Positions 1 to 6,069 of a stretch of DNA of 7,331 nt are shown here, one piece after another. The position numbers and the translations under genes are program-made. Source of the stretch: Candidatus Segetimicrobium genomatis (GTDB taxonomy: Bacteria > Sysuimicrobiota > Sysuimicrobiia > Sysuimicrobiales > Segetimicrobiaceae); assembly GCA_005882445.1 (NCBI GenBank), contig VBAN01000091.1, forward strand, positions 1-7,331, in the 5' to 3' direction. Numbering within the stretch: the stretch's first letter is position 1; each line of letters opens with the position of its first letter. The notes under the pieces are model-generated. The model did no database searches and was not told the origin of the DNA. It worked only from the letters and a program-made list of their open reading frames with translations.

Positions 1-1793
1 TCCCGGACGAGCCGCTGGTGAGCCTCCAGCGCGACGGACACTTCCGATCCCGTGGCGATCAGGATCACGTCGGGGACGGTTCCCCCGGCCTCGGCGAGCA
101 CATACGCGCCCCGCGCCACGCCCGACGCCGGCGCGAGGGTCTGCCGGTCCAGCACGGGCAGCTTTTGACGGGTGAGCACGAGCCCCACGGGACCCTGCTT
201 GTGCCGCAGGGCGGCCCGCCACGCCTCCACGGTCTCGGCGGCATCCGCCGGCCGGAGCATCAGCAGATTCGGCGTCGCGCGGAGGCCGGCCAGGTGCTCG
301 ACCGGCTGATGGGTCGGCCCGTCCTCACCCAGCCCGATGCTGTCGTGCGTCCAGATGTAGATGACCCGCGCCTTGCTCAGCGCCGCCAGCCGGATGCTCG
401 GCCGCATGTAATCCGAGAACGTCAGGAACGTGGCGCCGAACGGCAGGACCCCTCCGTGCAGCGCCAGCCCGGTCAGGATGGCGGCCATCGCATGCTCGCG
501 GACGCCGAAGTGAATATTTCGCCCCGCGTATCCCCAGGCGCCGCCGGCGGTGCCCTGCAGCGGCGGCCCCCCGGCCGCGGGAGGCACCGGCGGGGCCTCG
601 AAATCGCCGTGCCCCTTCATCATCGTGCGGGTGGACGGGTCGAGGTCCGCGGAGCCTCCGATCAGGTTCGGCACAAAGTCGGCGAGCGCGCTCAGCGCCT
701 TGGCCCCCGCATCCCGCGTGGCCATCTCCCCATCCTTGGGGGTGAATACCGGCAGCTTCGCCTCCCAGCCCTCGGGCAGGTCCCCGGCCAACGCCCGCTC
801 GAACTGCCGGGCCGCCTCCGGGTGGGCCGCGCGGTAGGCGTCCATCTTCCGGCGCCAGGCCGCCTCCAGCGCGGCGCCCTGGTCCACGGCCTTGCGGAAC
901 TCCCGCAGCGCTTCATCGGGCACGTAGAAGGACTTGTCCTCCGGCCAGCCGAGCGCGCGCTTGGTCGCCCGCACCTCCTCCTCGCCGAGCGGCTCGCCGT
1001 GCGCCTGGAAGGTGTCCTGCCGGTGGGGGCTGCCGTATCCGATGTGCGTCCGCGCCACGATCAGCGAGGGCCGGTCTTCGGCCGCGCGGGCCGCGGCCAG
1101 CGCCGCGTCGACGGCCCCGGCATCCTGGCCGTCGATCCGCTGCACGTGCCAGCCGTAGGCCTCGAACCGCGCGCCGACGTCTTCGGTAAATGTGACGTTG
1201 GTCGTGGCGGAGAGGCTGACCAAGTTGGCGTCGTACAGGACGATCAGCCGGCCGAGGCGGAAGTGGCCGGCCAGCGAGGCCGCCTCCGAGGCGACGCCTT
1301 CCATCATGTCCCCATCACTGGCCATGACATAGGTGGAGTGGTCGACGATCGTGTGGCCGGGCCGGTTGAAGGTGGCGGCCAGCCACCGCTCCGCCATCGC
1401 CAGTCCCACGGCGTTTCCGAATCCCTGGCCGAGCGGCCCCGTGGTCACTTCCACGCCCGGCGTGACGCCGTGCTCGGGATGGCCGGGCGTCCGGCTGCCC
1501 CACTGTCTGAACTGCTTGAGGTCGTCCAGCGTCAGGTCGTACCCGGTCAGGAACAGGAGACTGTAGAGCAGCATGCTCGCGTGCCCGGCCGAGAGGACAA
1601 AGCGGTCGCGGTCCGGCCACGCCGGGGAGCGCGGGTGGTGATGCAGGTGGCGCGTCCACAGGACGTACGCCATCGTCGCCGCGCCCAACGGCATGCCGGG
1701 ATGGCCCGAGCGGGCCTTCTCCACGGCATCAATGGACAGGGTCCGGATGCTGTTGATGCAGAGTTCCTCGATCGTCTGAATCCGTGTCGCCAT
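1..1793 (-). CDS. tkt: Transketolase, C-terminus cut by window edge
   Basis: This is a cytosolic thiamine-diphosphate enzyme that moves two-carbon ketol units between sugar phosphates in the non-oxidative pentose phosphate pathway. 597 codons are visible from the ATG. About 70 C-terminal residues of a usual 660-670 are missing because the gene leaves the window. Translation shows the N-terminal signature ([15 protein letters not shown], residues 19-33), the cofactor/metal motif SDGDMMEG (159-166) with its partner Asn190 in YDANLVS, the catalytic-glutamate motif FGVREHAM (429-436, Glu433) and the second signature GEDGPTHQP (489-497). [10 protein letters not shown] lies near the edge. A Pro/Ala/Gly-rich stretch at about residues 399-417 precedes the catalytic Glu; I believe related forms occur in some bacterial transketolases. 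The ATG matches the usual family N-terminus but has no clear ribosome binding site. An in-frame GTG at 1832, 13 codons upstream, has AGGAG nine bases before it. The gene follows the FGGY kinase on the same strand, probably in one operon. Confidence 0.97.
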   Translation of the reverse strand, partial: MATRIQTIEELCINSIRTLSIDAVEKARSGHPGMPLGAATMAYVLWTRHLHHHPRSPAWPDRDRFVLSAGHASMLLYSLLFLTGYDLTLDDLKQFRQWGSRTPGHPEHGVTPGVEVTTGPLGQGFGNAVGLAMAERWLAATFNRPGHTIVDHSTYVMASDGDMMEGVASEAASLAGHFRLGRLIVLYDANLVSLSATTNVTFTEDVGARFEAYGWHVQRIDGQDAGAVDAALAAARAAEDRPSLIVARTHIGYGSPHRQDTFQAHGEPLGEEEVRATKRALGWPEDKSFYVPDEALREFRKAVDQGAALEAAWRRKMDAYRAAHPEAARQFERALAGDLPEGWEAKLPVFTPKDGEMATRDAGAKALSALADFVPNLIGGSADLDPSTRTMMKGHGDFEAPPVPPAAGGPPLQGTAGGAWGYAGRNIHFGVREHAMAAILTGLALHGGVLPFGATFLTFSDYMRPSIRLAALSKARVIYIWTHDSIGLGEDGPTHQPVEHLAGLRATPNLLMLRPADAAETVEAWRAALRHKQGPVGLVLTRQKLPVLDRQTLAPASGVARGAYVLAEAGGTVPDVILIATGSEVSVALEAHQRLVR

Positions 1794-1829
1794 CACACCG
1801 CCCCCGCGCGTGCCCGGCACGCGCGTTCT

Positions 1830-1846
1830 CACCTATTATCTCTCCT
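1830..1846 (-). promoter_or_regulatory. Ribosome binding site and alternative GTG start of tkt
   Basis: On the minus strand AGGAGA (1846 to 1841) lies nine bases before a GTG (1832 to 1830) that is in frame with transketolase and immediately follows an in-frame TAG. This is a much better initiation context than the one before the ATG at 1793. The extra 13 residues would be basic and Gly-rich ([13 protein letters not shown]) and are not expected from the family. A TACAAT box (1857 to 1852) sits just upstream, but I see no matching -35. If that box were used, the transcript would start almost inside the ribosome binding site. Confidence 0.45.
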
Positions 1847-1879
1847 CTATTATTGTACCTGACTATTCTACTCGATCTC

Positions 1880-3406
1880 TCATGGTCGGGAAAACTCCTG
1901 CAGGGGGGACAGCGCGGCCTCGACCGCAAGCTGCGCCGTCCGCGCCTCCCGGTACCGGGCATGCTGCGCGGGATCGGGGCGATACGCATCGCCGAGCGGG
2001 GCGGGCATCTCCTCCGCCCGCGCGGCGCCCAAGAACTCGAGCGCGAGCAGCGCGGCCCCGCGGCTGCTGCCTTCCGCTTCCCCCGAGGCGATGATCGGAT
2101 GTCCCAGCACGTCGGCCATGATCTGCAGCCACGCGGGAGATCGCAGGAGCCCCCCGCCGCTCCCGACGATCTCCCGGACGTTCGGAACGACCGCCCGGAG
2201 CTGATCCCAGATCAGCCCGAACCGCAGGGCGATCGCCTCCAGGCCCGCCTGCAACAGATCGAGCGGCTCGGTGGAGAGCGTCATGCCGACGATGGCTCCG
2301 CGCGCCCGCAGCGGCCACTCGGGGCTGCGCTCCCCGGCCAGGAACGGAAGCACCACGAGGCGGCGGACGGCTTCCCGGCGGGGTGCGCTGAGACGCGATC
2401 GCAGGCCGCGCTCGATCTCCTCGGGCGGCCCGAGCGCGAACTGCTCCTGCATCCAGCGGAAGAGGTTGCCGCCGTTGCTGACGGCGCCGCCGGTGAGGAC
2501 CCGGGTCCGGTTGAGACGATAGTGCCAGAGGCTGCGCGGCACTTCAAACGGCTCCGCCGCGTGCAGGACGCGCAGCGCGCCCGAGGTCCCCACCACCAGG
2601 GCGGCGCGGGAGGACGTCACGCATCCCGTGCCGAGATTGCTGAGCGCCCCGTCGCCGGCGGCGGGGAGCCAGGGCCGATCTCGCAGCGCGGGCCAGCGCG
2701 CGGCAAAGGCGGGCGCGAGCCCGCTCAGCGGATCTCCCAGATCCACGATCGGCGCAAGCCGTTCCGGGGTCAGGCCGATCGCCTCCAGCAGCTCTGCATC
2801 CCACTCGAATCTCTCCTGGTTCAAGAGGCCGGTCCCCGACGCCATCGAGATACTGCACACCGTGCGGCCGAAGCACCGGTGCGCCAGGTACTCGCCGATG
2901 CTGATCCAGGTCCGCGTCGCCCGGAATGCCTCCGGATGTTGTTCGCGCAGCCAGAGGAGCCTGGCCGCGGGGTAGCTCGGGTGGAAGACACACCCGGTCC
3001 TCCGGCGGACCGCCGCCTCGTCCAGCCGTTCGCGGAGGGTGCGGGCGGCCTCCGCACTTCGCTCATCGGCCCAGGAATAGAGCGGCGTCGATGGACGGCC
3101 GTCGCGGCCAATCCCCATGAGGTTGTGCCAGAAGGTCGAGACCCCGACGGCCGCAATGCTCTGCGCGGCTTCTCCCGCGGCGGCCACCGCCTGGTCGATC
3201 GCGTGGAAGGCGCCGTTGAGCAGGCTATCCGGATCCGTCTCGACGCCGCCGTCCGGCGTTTCGGTCCACCGCAGGGGAGTCCGTCCCTCGGTCCCCAGGA
3301 CCTCGCGGCCCTGGGCGTCGTAGATAAGCGCGCGGAGCGAAGAACTCCCGAGATCGAGAGCCAGGATGAACGGGGCTTCTGCGCTGTCGGCGGGGACCGT
3401 GGGCAC
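1880..3406 (-). CDS. FGGY-family carbohydrate kinase, probably gluconokinase
   Basis: This is a 508-residue cytosolic ATP-dependent sugar kinase of the FGGY fold, which is full length for the family (about 490-520). Visible motifs are the N-terminal phosphate loop LDLGSSSLR (17-25), the sugar-side motif YSWADERS (110-117), AAGDGALSNLGTG (249-261) with the likely catalytic base Asp252, the second phosphate loop VVGTSGALR (271-279), GAVSNGGNLFRWM (307-319), and the C-terminal ATP-site motifs IVGSGGGLLRSPAWLQ (413-428) and EAEGSSRGAALLALE (443-457). The GDG-x-x-x-NLG-x-G motif, the WADxRS motif and the GGAVSNGG stretch are most like FGGY gluconokinases (gluconate to 6-phosphogluconate). Xylulose, ribulose or another polyol cannot be excluded. 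The start is the GTG at 3406, because AGGAGG (3417 to 3412) is five bases upstream and the conserved fold begins about 13 residues later. The frame stays open for 97 more codons upstream, but that extension has no family resemblance. Transketolase follows on the same strand. Confidence 0.9.
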   Translation of the reverse strand: MPTVPADSAEAPFILALDLGSSSLRALIYDAQGREVLGTEGRTPLRWTETPDGGVETDPDSLLNGAFHAIDQAVAAAGEAAQSIAAVGVSTFWHNLMGIGRDGRPSTPLYSWADERSAEAARTLRERLDEAAVRRRTGCVFHPSYPAARLLWLREQHPEAFRATRTWISIGEYLAHRCFGRTVCSISMASGTGLLNQERFEWDAELLEAIGLTPERLAPIVDLGDPLSGLAPAFAARWPALRDRPWLPAAGDGALSNLGTGCVTSSRAALVVGTSGALRVLHAAEPFEVPRSLWHYRLNRTRVLTGGAVSNGGNLFRWMQEQFALGPPEEIERGLRSRLSAPRREAVRRLVVLPFLAGERSPEWPLRARGAIVGMTLSTEPLDLLQAGLEAIALRFGLIWDQLRAVVPNVREIVGSGGGLLRSPAWLQIMADVLGHPIIASGEAEGSSRGAALLALEFLGAARAEEMPAPLGDAYRPDPAQHARYREARTAQLAVEAALSPLQEFSRP

Positions 3407-3427
3407 GCGCCCCTCCTCAGTCGAGAC

Positions 3428-3444
3428 TAGAGATCGACTCTCTA
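3428..3444. repeat. 6-bp inverted repeat upstream of the kinase (possible operator)
   Basis: TAGAGA and TCTCTA form perfect inverted arms around a 5-base centre (TCGAC). The element ends 10 bp upstream of the kinase ribosome binding site and abuts the TCTATAGA palindrome. The size and symmetry are typical of operators for dimeric repressors, but no regulator gene is visible in the window. A 6-bp arm can arise by chance. Confidence 0.3.
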
Positions 3445-3530
3445 TAGAAGAAACGCGCTCCCCGCCGGCGGCCTTCCCTGCAGGAAGTCGGCATGCGCTC
3501 TGCCAAGACCACCTTGTCGACGGCCCAGGT

Positions 3531-3550
3531 CTGTCCGACACCGTCCGACA
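3531..3550. repeat. 10-bp tandem direct repeat upstream of the small amidase-partner ORF
   Basis: Two consecutive 10-mers, CTGTCCGACA and CCGTCCGACA, differ at one base and share the 8-mer GTCCGACA. Their period is one helical turn. They end 25 bp before the ATG at 3576, which is a plausible position for an activator or repressor half-site pair. They may equally be a chance duplication. Confidence 0.35.
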
Positions 3551-3575
3551 GCGCACCATCCGCGTGGAGGAGCCG

Positions 3576-3812
3576 ATGGAACCCGACCGTCCGGTGATCG
3601 CTTGGACCCACGCGCTCCTGAACCTGCCGGCGGCCTCCGGGGAGCGGTTCTCCGAAGAGTGGAAGATTGTCGCGCGCCGGATCGAGGCCGTGCACACGCT
3701 CCCGGTTCCCCGCGATACCGAGCCGGCCGGCGCCCCCAGGCTTCACCATCTGCCGGCGGTTCCCCCCAATCCGATGGGGAGCTCCCGAAGGGGCCGCCCT
3801 CCAGATGAGTGA
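3576..3812 (+). CDS. Small GatC/AtzG-like protein encoded before the amidase
   Basis: This is a 78-residue ORF with a strong ribosome binding site (GGAGGAG at 3566-3572, with GGAGG five bases before the ATG). Its stop overlaps the amidase start in a GTGA junction, so the two are probably translationally coupled. Residues 9-51 read as two amphipathic helices (WTHALLNLP, then FSEEWKIVARRIEAVHTLP) followed by a short linker PVPRDTEPAG. That layout resembles GatC of the amidotransferase and the AtzG/DUF4089-type proteins encoded next to AtzE-like amidases, in which a helical hairpin and an extended tail wrap around and stabilise the amidase. The tail (52-78) is rich in Pro, Arg and Gly and matches nothing I recognise. 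The assignment rests on size, helix pattern, the EPA turn and position rather than a strong motif. It could instead be an unrelated leader ORF. Confidence 0.55.
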   Translation: MEPDRPVIAWTHALLNLPAASGERFSEEWKIVARRIEAVHTLPVPRDTEPAGAPRLHHLPAVPPNPMGSSRRGRPPDE

Positions 3813-5116
3813 GCCTGCTGGAGTCGACGCTCGACCGGATTGCCCAGGTCGAGCCCCGCGTCCAGGCGTGGGCGCGCATCCAGATCGAGGATGCGCGCCG
3901 GGAAGCCGAACGTCTAACCCGGCTGCAGCGGTCGGGGACGATCCTCGGCCCGCTCCACGGGATCCCCATCGGCGTGAAGGACATCTTCAACACCGCCGGC
4001 GTGGAGACCGCCTGCGGGTCGCGGATCATGGCCGGGTTCGTGCCGGCCGCCGATGCCACCGCGGTGGCGCGCCTGCGGGCAGCCGGAGCCATCATCCTGG
4101 GCAAGACGCACACCACCGAGTTCGCCTCGTTTGACCCCTCGCCGGCCCGGAATCCGTGGGCGCTCACCCACACGCCCGGCGGATCAAGCAGCGGGTCGGG
4201 AGCCGCGCTCGCCGCGCGGATGTGTCAGGGCGCGCTGGGAAGCCAGACCTCCGGGTCGATCATCCGCCCCGCGGCATTCTGCGGAGTGGTGGGGCTCAAG
4301 CCCACGTTCGGCCGGGTCAGCCGGCACGGCGTGCACCCGCTGGCCTGGACCCTCGACCATCCCGGGCCGATGGCGCGCACCGTCAGAGACGCCGGCCTTC
4401 TGCTCGACGCCATCGCGGGCCCCGATCCGCACGACCCGGCGACGGGCTCCGACCCGGCCCCGCCCCCGCACGCCGCGCTCCTCGCGGAGGCCGGCACGGA
4501 CGATCGGCCGGCGGCGGCGCTCCGCGTCGGGGTCCCCGACCGCTACTTCACCGACGGCCTCGACGAAGAGGCCGAAGCCCTCTTTCGGTCTGCGCTGCGC
4601 GCCCTCGAGGCGTTAGGGTGCGAGGTCCGCGATATCCGGCTGCCGGACGAGTTCGAGACGGGGATGGATGCGCACGAACTGATCCACAACGCCGAGGCGG
4701 CGGCGGTGCACGTCGACACCTACCGCGCCAGGCCGGGCGACTACGGGAGCAGGCTGCGGGCGATCATCGAGACCGGCCTGCAGATCCCGGCTCCCACCTA
4801 CGTCCGGGCCCAGCAGGTCCGGACCATCGTGATCCGCCGGCTTCGGGACCTGTTGGAAACTGTGGACGTGATCGCGACCCCGGCCGCCCCCGGTCCGGCC
4901 CCGGAGGGCCTGGCCTCAACCGGATCGCCCGTGTTCAATCGCCCGTTCAGCTTCACCGGGTTTCCCAGCCTGACCGTGCCGTGCGGGTTCACCGGCGCGG
5001 GGCTTCCCGTCGGGCTCCAGCTGGCCGGCCGCCCGTTCGATGAGGGGACGGTCCTGCGCGCGGCCGCCGTGTACGAGGACGCCACAGCCTGGGGACAGCG
5101 ACAACCGCCGCTGTAG
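3809..5116 (+). CDS. Amidase-signature family amidohydrolase
   Basis: This is a 435-residue cytosolic hydrolase of the amidase signature family, which cleaves C-N amide bonds with a Ser-cisSer-Lys triad. Visible are LHGIPIGVKDIFNTAG (49-64) with catalytic Lys57, the Gly/Ser-rich TPGGSSSGSGAALA (122-135) with cis-Ser126, and GSQTSGSIIRPAAFCGVVG (144-162) with nucleophile Ser150. The Lys-to-Ser spacings of 69 and 93 equal those of malonamidase E2 (Lys62, Ser131, Ser155). The C-terminal FSFTGFPSLTVPCG and LPVGLQLAGRPFDEGTVL are typical of the family. The SQTSGSIIRP variant and RVQAWA near the start resemble AtzE-like and related small-amide amidases; the substrate cannot be read from the sequence. 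The GTG start overlaps the preceding small ORF and directly follows an in-frame TGA, so this frame cannot extend upstream. The usual first helix (about 18 residues before VQAW in malonamidase E2) is therefore missing, which points to a natural short form or a frameshift near 3805-3815. Confidence 0.93.
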   Translation: MSLLESTLDRIAQVEPRVQAWARIQIEDARREAERLTRLQRSGTILGPLHGIPIGVKDIFNTAGVETACGSRIMAGFVPAADATAVARLRAAGAIILGKTHTTEFASFDPSPARNPWALTHTPGGSSSGSGAALAARMCQGALGSQTSGSIIRPAAFCGVVGLKPTFGRVSRHGVHPLAWTLDHPGPMARTVRDAGLLLDAIAGPDPHDPATGSDPAPPPHAALLAEAGTDDRPAAALRVGVPDRYFTDGLDEEAEALFRSALRALEALGCEVRDIRLPDEFETGMDAHELIHNAEAAAVHVDTYRARPGDYGSRLRAIIETGLQIPAPTYVRAQQVRTIVIRRLRDLLETVDVIATPAAPGPAPEGLASTGSPVFNRPFSFTGFPSLTVPCGFTGAGLPVGLQLAGRPFDEGTVLRAAAVYEDATAWGQRQPPL

Positions 5117-5211
5117 CCGCAGGCCCAAACCCCCTCCTAACAAGTCCACTGGGTGGATCGCCGGAGTCCTCTAAATAGGTCCACTTTCGCCCCACGAAGG
5201 CTGCGATAGCC
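5117..5211. other. Non-coding spacer after the amidase with repeated GTCCACT motif
   Basis: No gene is seen here. There is a short perfect inverted repeat TCCAC-TGG-GTGGA at 5145-5157 with no following T-run, so it is a poor terminator. The 7-mer GTCCACT occurs twice in the same orientation (5144-5150 and 5179-5185), the second continuing as GTCCACTTTCGCCCC. Repeated GTCCACTTT-type motifs occur at the ends of some IS21-family elements, so a worn insertion-sequence end is possible. No transposase or target duplication is visible. Confidence 0.3.
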
Positions 5212-5241
5212 TTGCACTATCTTGAAAGATTGTGATACTAT
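5212..5241 (+). promoter_or_regulatory. Promoter of the toxin-antitoxin operon
   Basis: TTGCAC (5212-5217) and TACTAT (5236-5241) are spaced by 18 bp, and the -10 is preceded by TGA, giving an extended TGnTACTAT form. Transcription would begin near 5248, about 28 bases before the antitoxin GTG. The box lies in an AT-rich patch that contrasts with the GC-rich surroundings. Two inverted repeats overlap it: GATAG/CTATC (5205-5221, over the -35) and the palindrome ATCTT-GA-AAGAT (5219-5230, in the spacer). Confidence 0.6.
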
Positions 5242-5242
5242 T

Positions 5243-5263
5243 TAATGTGGATGTAATACATTA
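5243..5263. promoter_or_regulatory. Probable antitoxin operator (6-bp inverted repeat)
   Basis: TAATGT (5243-5248) and ACATTA (5258-5263) are perfect inverted arms around a 9-bp centre, and a second small palindrome TGTA-A-TACA (5252-5260) is nested within. The element covers the predicted transcription start and ends at the antitoxin ribosome binding site (AGAAGGA, 5263-5269). Binding by the antitoxin, alone or with the toxin, would block the promoter. This is the usual autoregulation of ribbon-helix-helix toxin-antitoxin operons. Confidence 0.5.
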
Positions 5264-5275
5264 GAAGGATGTGCT

Positions 5276-5527
5276 GTGGCGAAGAGCTTCCGCTTGAATT
5301 CCGGGCTTGAAGCGCGTTTAGAACGCGCCGCGCGCGCAGAAGGAACGTCCACATCTGAAAGCATCCGCCGGGCGATCGGCCGGTACTGTGAACATGTCCT
5401 GGGAGCCACGCTCGCCCCCAGGCTGGCTGATGTGATTGGACTTGGGCGCGGCGGCGGCGGCCGTGCCCGCAGGAGCGGCGAGGCATTTCGGCGGGCTCTC
5501 CGCCACAAGCGCCCGGGGTCCGCATGA
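5276..5527 (+). CDS. Ribbon-helix-helix (CopG-like) antitoxin
   Basis: This 83-residue protein is predicted to bind operator DNA as a dimer and to neutralise the PIN toxin encoded next to it. Residues 3-42 fit the ribbon-helix-helix pattern: a short strand KSFRLNSG, helix LEARLERAARAEG, turn TSTSE, then helix SIRRAIGRYCEHVLG. The remainder (about 43-83) would be the toxin-contacting tail. It is unusually rich in Gly and Arg (GRGGGGRARRSG at 56-67) and is basic rather than acidic. The GTG start is supported by AGAAGGA six bases upstream. The stop overlaps the toxin ATG in an ATGA junction, so the two are coupled. Regulation is probably by its own product at the inverted repeat just upstream. 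Assignment to a named antitoxin subfamily (VapB, FitA or other) is not possible by eye. Confidence 0.8.
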   Translation: MAKSFRLNSGLEARLERAARAEGTSTSESIRRAIGRYCEHVLGATLAPRLADVIGLGRGGGGRARRSGEAFRRALRHKRPGSA

Positions 5528-5880
5528 CGCTGACCGACGCCGGGCCGCTCGTTGCCCTCTTGGACCGGGACGAACCCGACCACGCGAAGTGTACCGAGCA
5601 ATTGCAGTCGCTCAGCGCACCGATGCTGACCACCTGGCCTGCCTTCACCGAGGCGATGTACCTCGTCGGCGATGGCTTAGGCTGGCGCGGACAGGAAGCC
5701 CTATGGCGCATTCTGCGGCGGGGGGATCTGCGTCTTGCGGAAACGGGCCCGATGGATTTGGCGGACGCGTCTCTGGTTGCGGTGGCGGAAGAGCGCAGGT
5801 TGGTGCAGATCTTTACCCTCGACCGGGACTTTCGGATCTACCGCTTACCCGGCCGGCGGTCCTTCGTCATCGTCCCGTAG
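5524..5880 (+). CDS. VapC-like PIN-domain toxin (ribonuclease)
   Basis: This 118-residue PIN-domain protein is a presumed Mg-dependent endoribonuclease toxin that would cleave RNA when its antitoxin is lost. The acidic residues expected in PIN toxins are all present: Asp5 in LTDAGPLVALLD, Glu43 in FTEAMYLVG, Asp81 in MDLADASLVAVAEE, and Asp100/Asp102 in FTLDRDFRIYR. The length is slightly below the usual 125-140 because the C-terminus ends straight after the last strand (FVIVP). The active site appears intact, so the toxin is probably functional. Its ATG overlaps the antitoxin stop and it has no strong ribosome binding site of its own, which keeps its synthesis tied to the antitoxin. The RNA target cannot be predicted. 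The name VapC is used by fold and gene arrangement only. Confidence 0.9.
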   Translation: MTLTDAGPLVALLDRDEPDHAKCTEQLQSLSAPMLTTWPAFTEAMYLVGDGLGWRGQEALWRILRRGDLRLAETGPMDLADASLVAVAEERRLVQIFTLDRDFRIYRLPGRRSFVIVP

Positions 5881-5889
5881 CCAGGCAAC

Positions 5890-5917
5890 ACCGAAATCCT
5901 CTAGCCCCAGGATCGGT
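5890..5917 (+). terminator. Possible terminator hairpin after the toxin gene
   Basis: Ten bases after the toxin stop, ACCG-aa-ATCCT (5890-5900) pairs with AGGAT-CGGT (5909-5917) around an 8-base loop. This gives nine base pairs with a two-base bulge. Only a short TTTT follows, at 5928-5931, too far away for a classical intrinsic terminator. It may instead be the first of several structures in the leader that follows. Confidence 0.3.
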
Positions 5918-5918
5918 C

Positions 5919-6027
5919 GGCCGCACGTTTTGATGCGGGCCCCTTGAGAGGGAGCGCGAAGGTTAAGCCTCGCGTGTGCTCGAAATGCGCCGTGACCATG
6001 GCGCCGCCGGCGGACGGGTTCGCCGGC
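5919..6027 (+). promoter_or_regulatory. Hairpin-rich leader upstream of the solute-binding protein gene
   Basis: No gene is seen between the toxin and the transporter gene. Three further potential hairpins follow one another: CCGCA/TGCGG (5921-5938), CGCGAAGG/CCTCGCG with one bulged A (5955-5974, seven pairs, 5-base loop), and GCCGGCG/CGCCGGC (6006-6027, seven pairs, 8-base loop). None has a T-run. I do not recognise a known riboswitch, and I see no good -35/-10 pair. The region may be a structured 5' leader or simply GC-rich sequence prone to pairing. Confidence 0.3.
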
Positions 6028-6069
6028 CTCTGAAACCACGGTGGCGCACATCGTTGCAGGGGGGGAAAC

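Larger units (their letters stand above)
3407..3575. promoter_or_regulatory. Divergent intergenic region between kinase and amidase operons
   Basis: This 169-bp stretch separates two outward-facing operons and holds no convincing gene. It contains the kinase ribosome binding site (AGGAGG, 3417 to 3412), an inverted repeat TAGAGA/TCTCTA at 3428-3444, a perfect 8-bp palindrome TCTATAGA at 3441-3448 that reads as a TATAGA-like -10 box on both strands, and a tandem direct repeat at 3531-3550. No good -35 element pairs with the -10-like box on either strand, so promoter positions are guesses. A regulator binding the inverted repeat would be well placed to control the kinase-transketolase operon. 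Confidence 0.35.

Noticed and set aside
1852..1857. TACAAT as the transketolase promoter
   Set aside because: There is no -35 at a workable distance and no TGn extension. The position would put the transcript start on the ribosome binding site, and the gene more likely shares the kinase transcript.
18..1862. A 614-codon open frame on the plus strand
   Set aside because: It lies codon for codon opposite transketolase, which has all its family motifs. The antisense translation is Arg/Pro/Gly-rich without recognisable domains. Lack of stops follows from the G/C-rich codon use.
1784..3430. A 548-codon open frame on the plus strand
   Set aside because: It is opposite the FGGY kinase, with a low-complexity Arg/Gly/Pro-rich translation, and is explained by codon composition.
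3407..3697. 97-codon upstream extension of the kinase frame
   Set aside because: The extension has no resemblance to FGGY kinases, and the GTG at 3406 has an excellent AGGAGG five bases before it with the fold starting immediately after.
3366..3812. A 148-codon plus-strand frame containing the 78-residue ORF
   Set aside because: Its first part is antisense to the start of the kinase. The internal ATG at 3576 has a strong ribosome binding site, and only the part after it fits a coupled amidase partner.
4156..5043. A 295-codon second plus-strand frame inside the amidase
   Set aside because: The amidase frame carries the full catalytic triad and C-terminal family motifs. This overlapping frame is Arg/Pro-rich shadow.
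5145..5157. Inverted repeat TCCAC/GTGGA as an amidase terminator
   Set aside because: It has only five pairs and a three-base loop, and no T-run follows.
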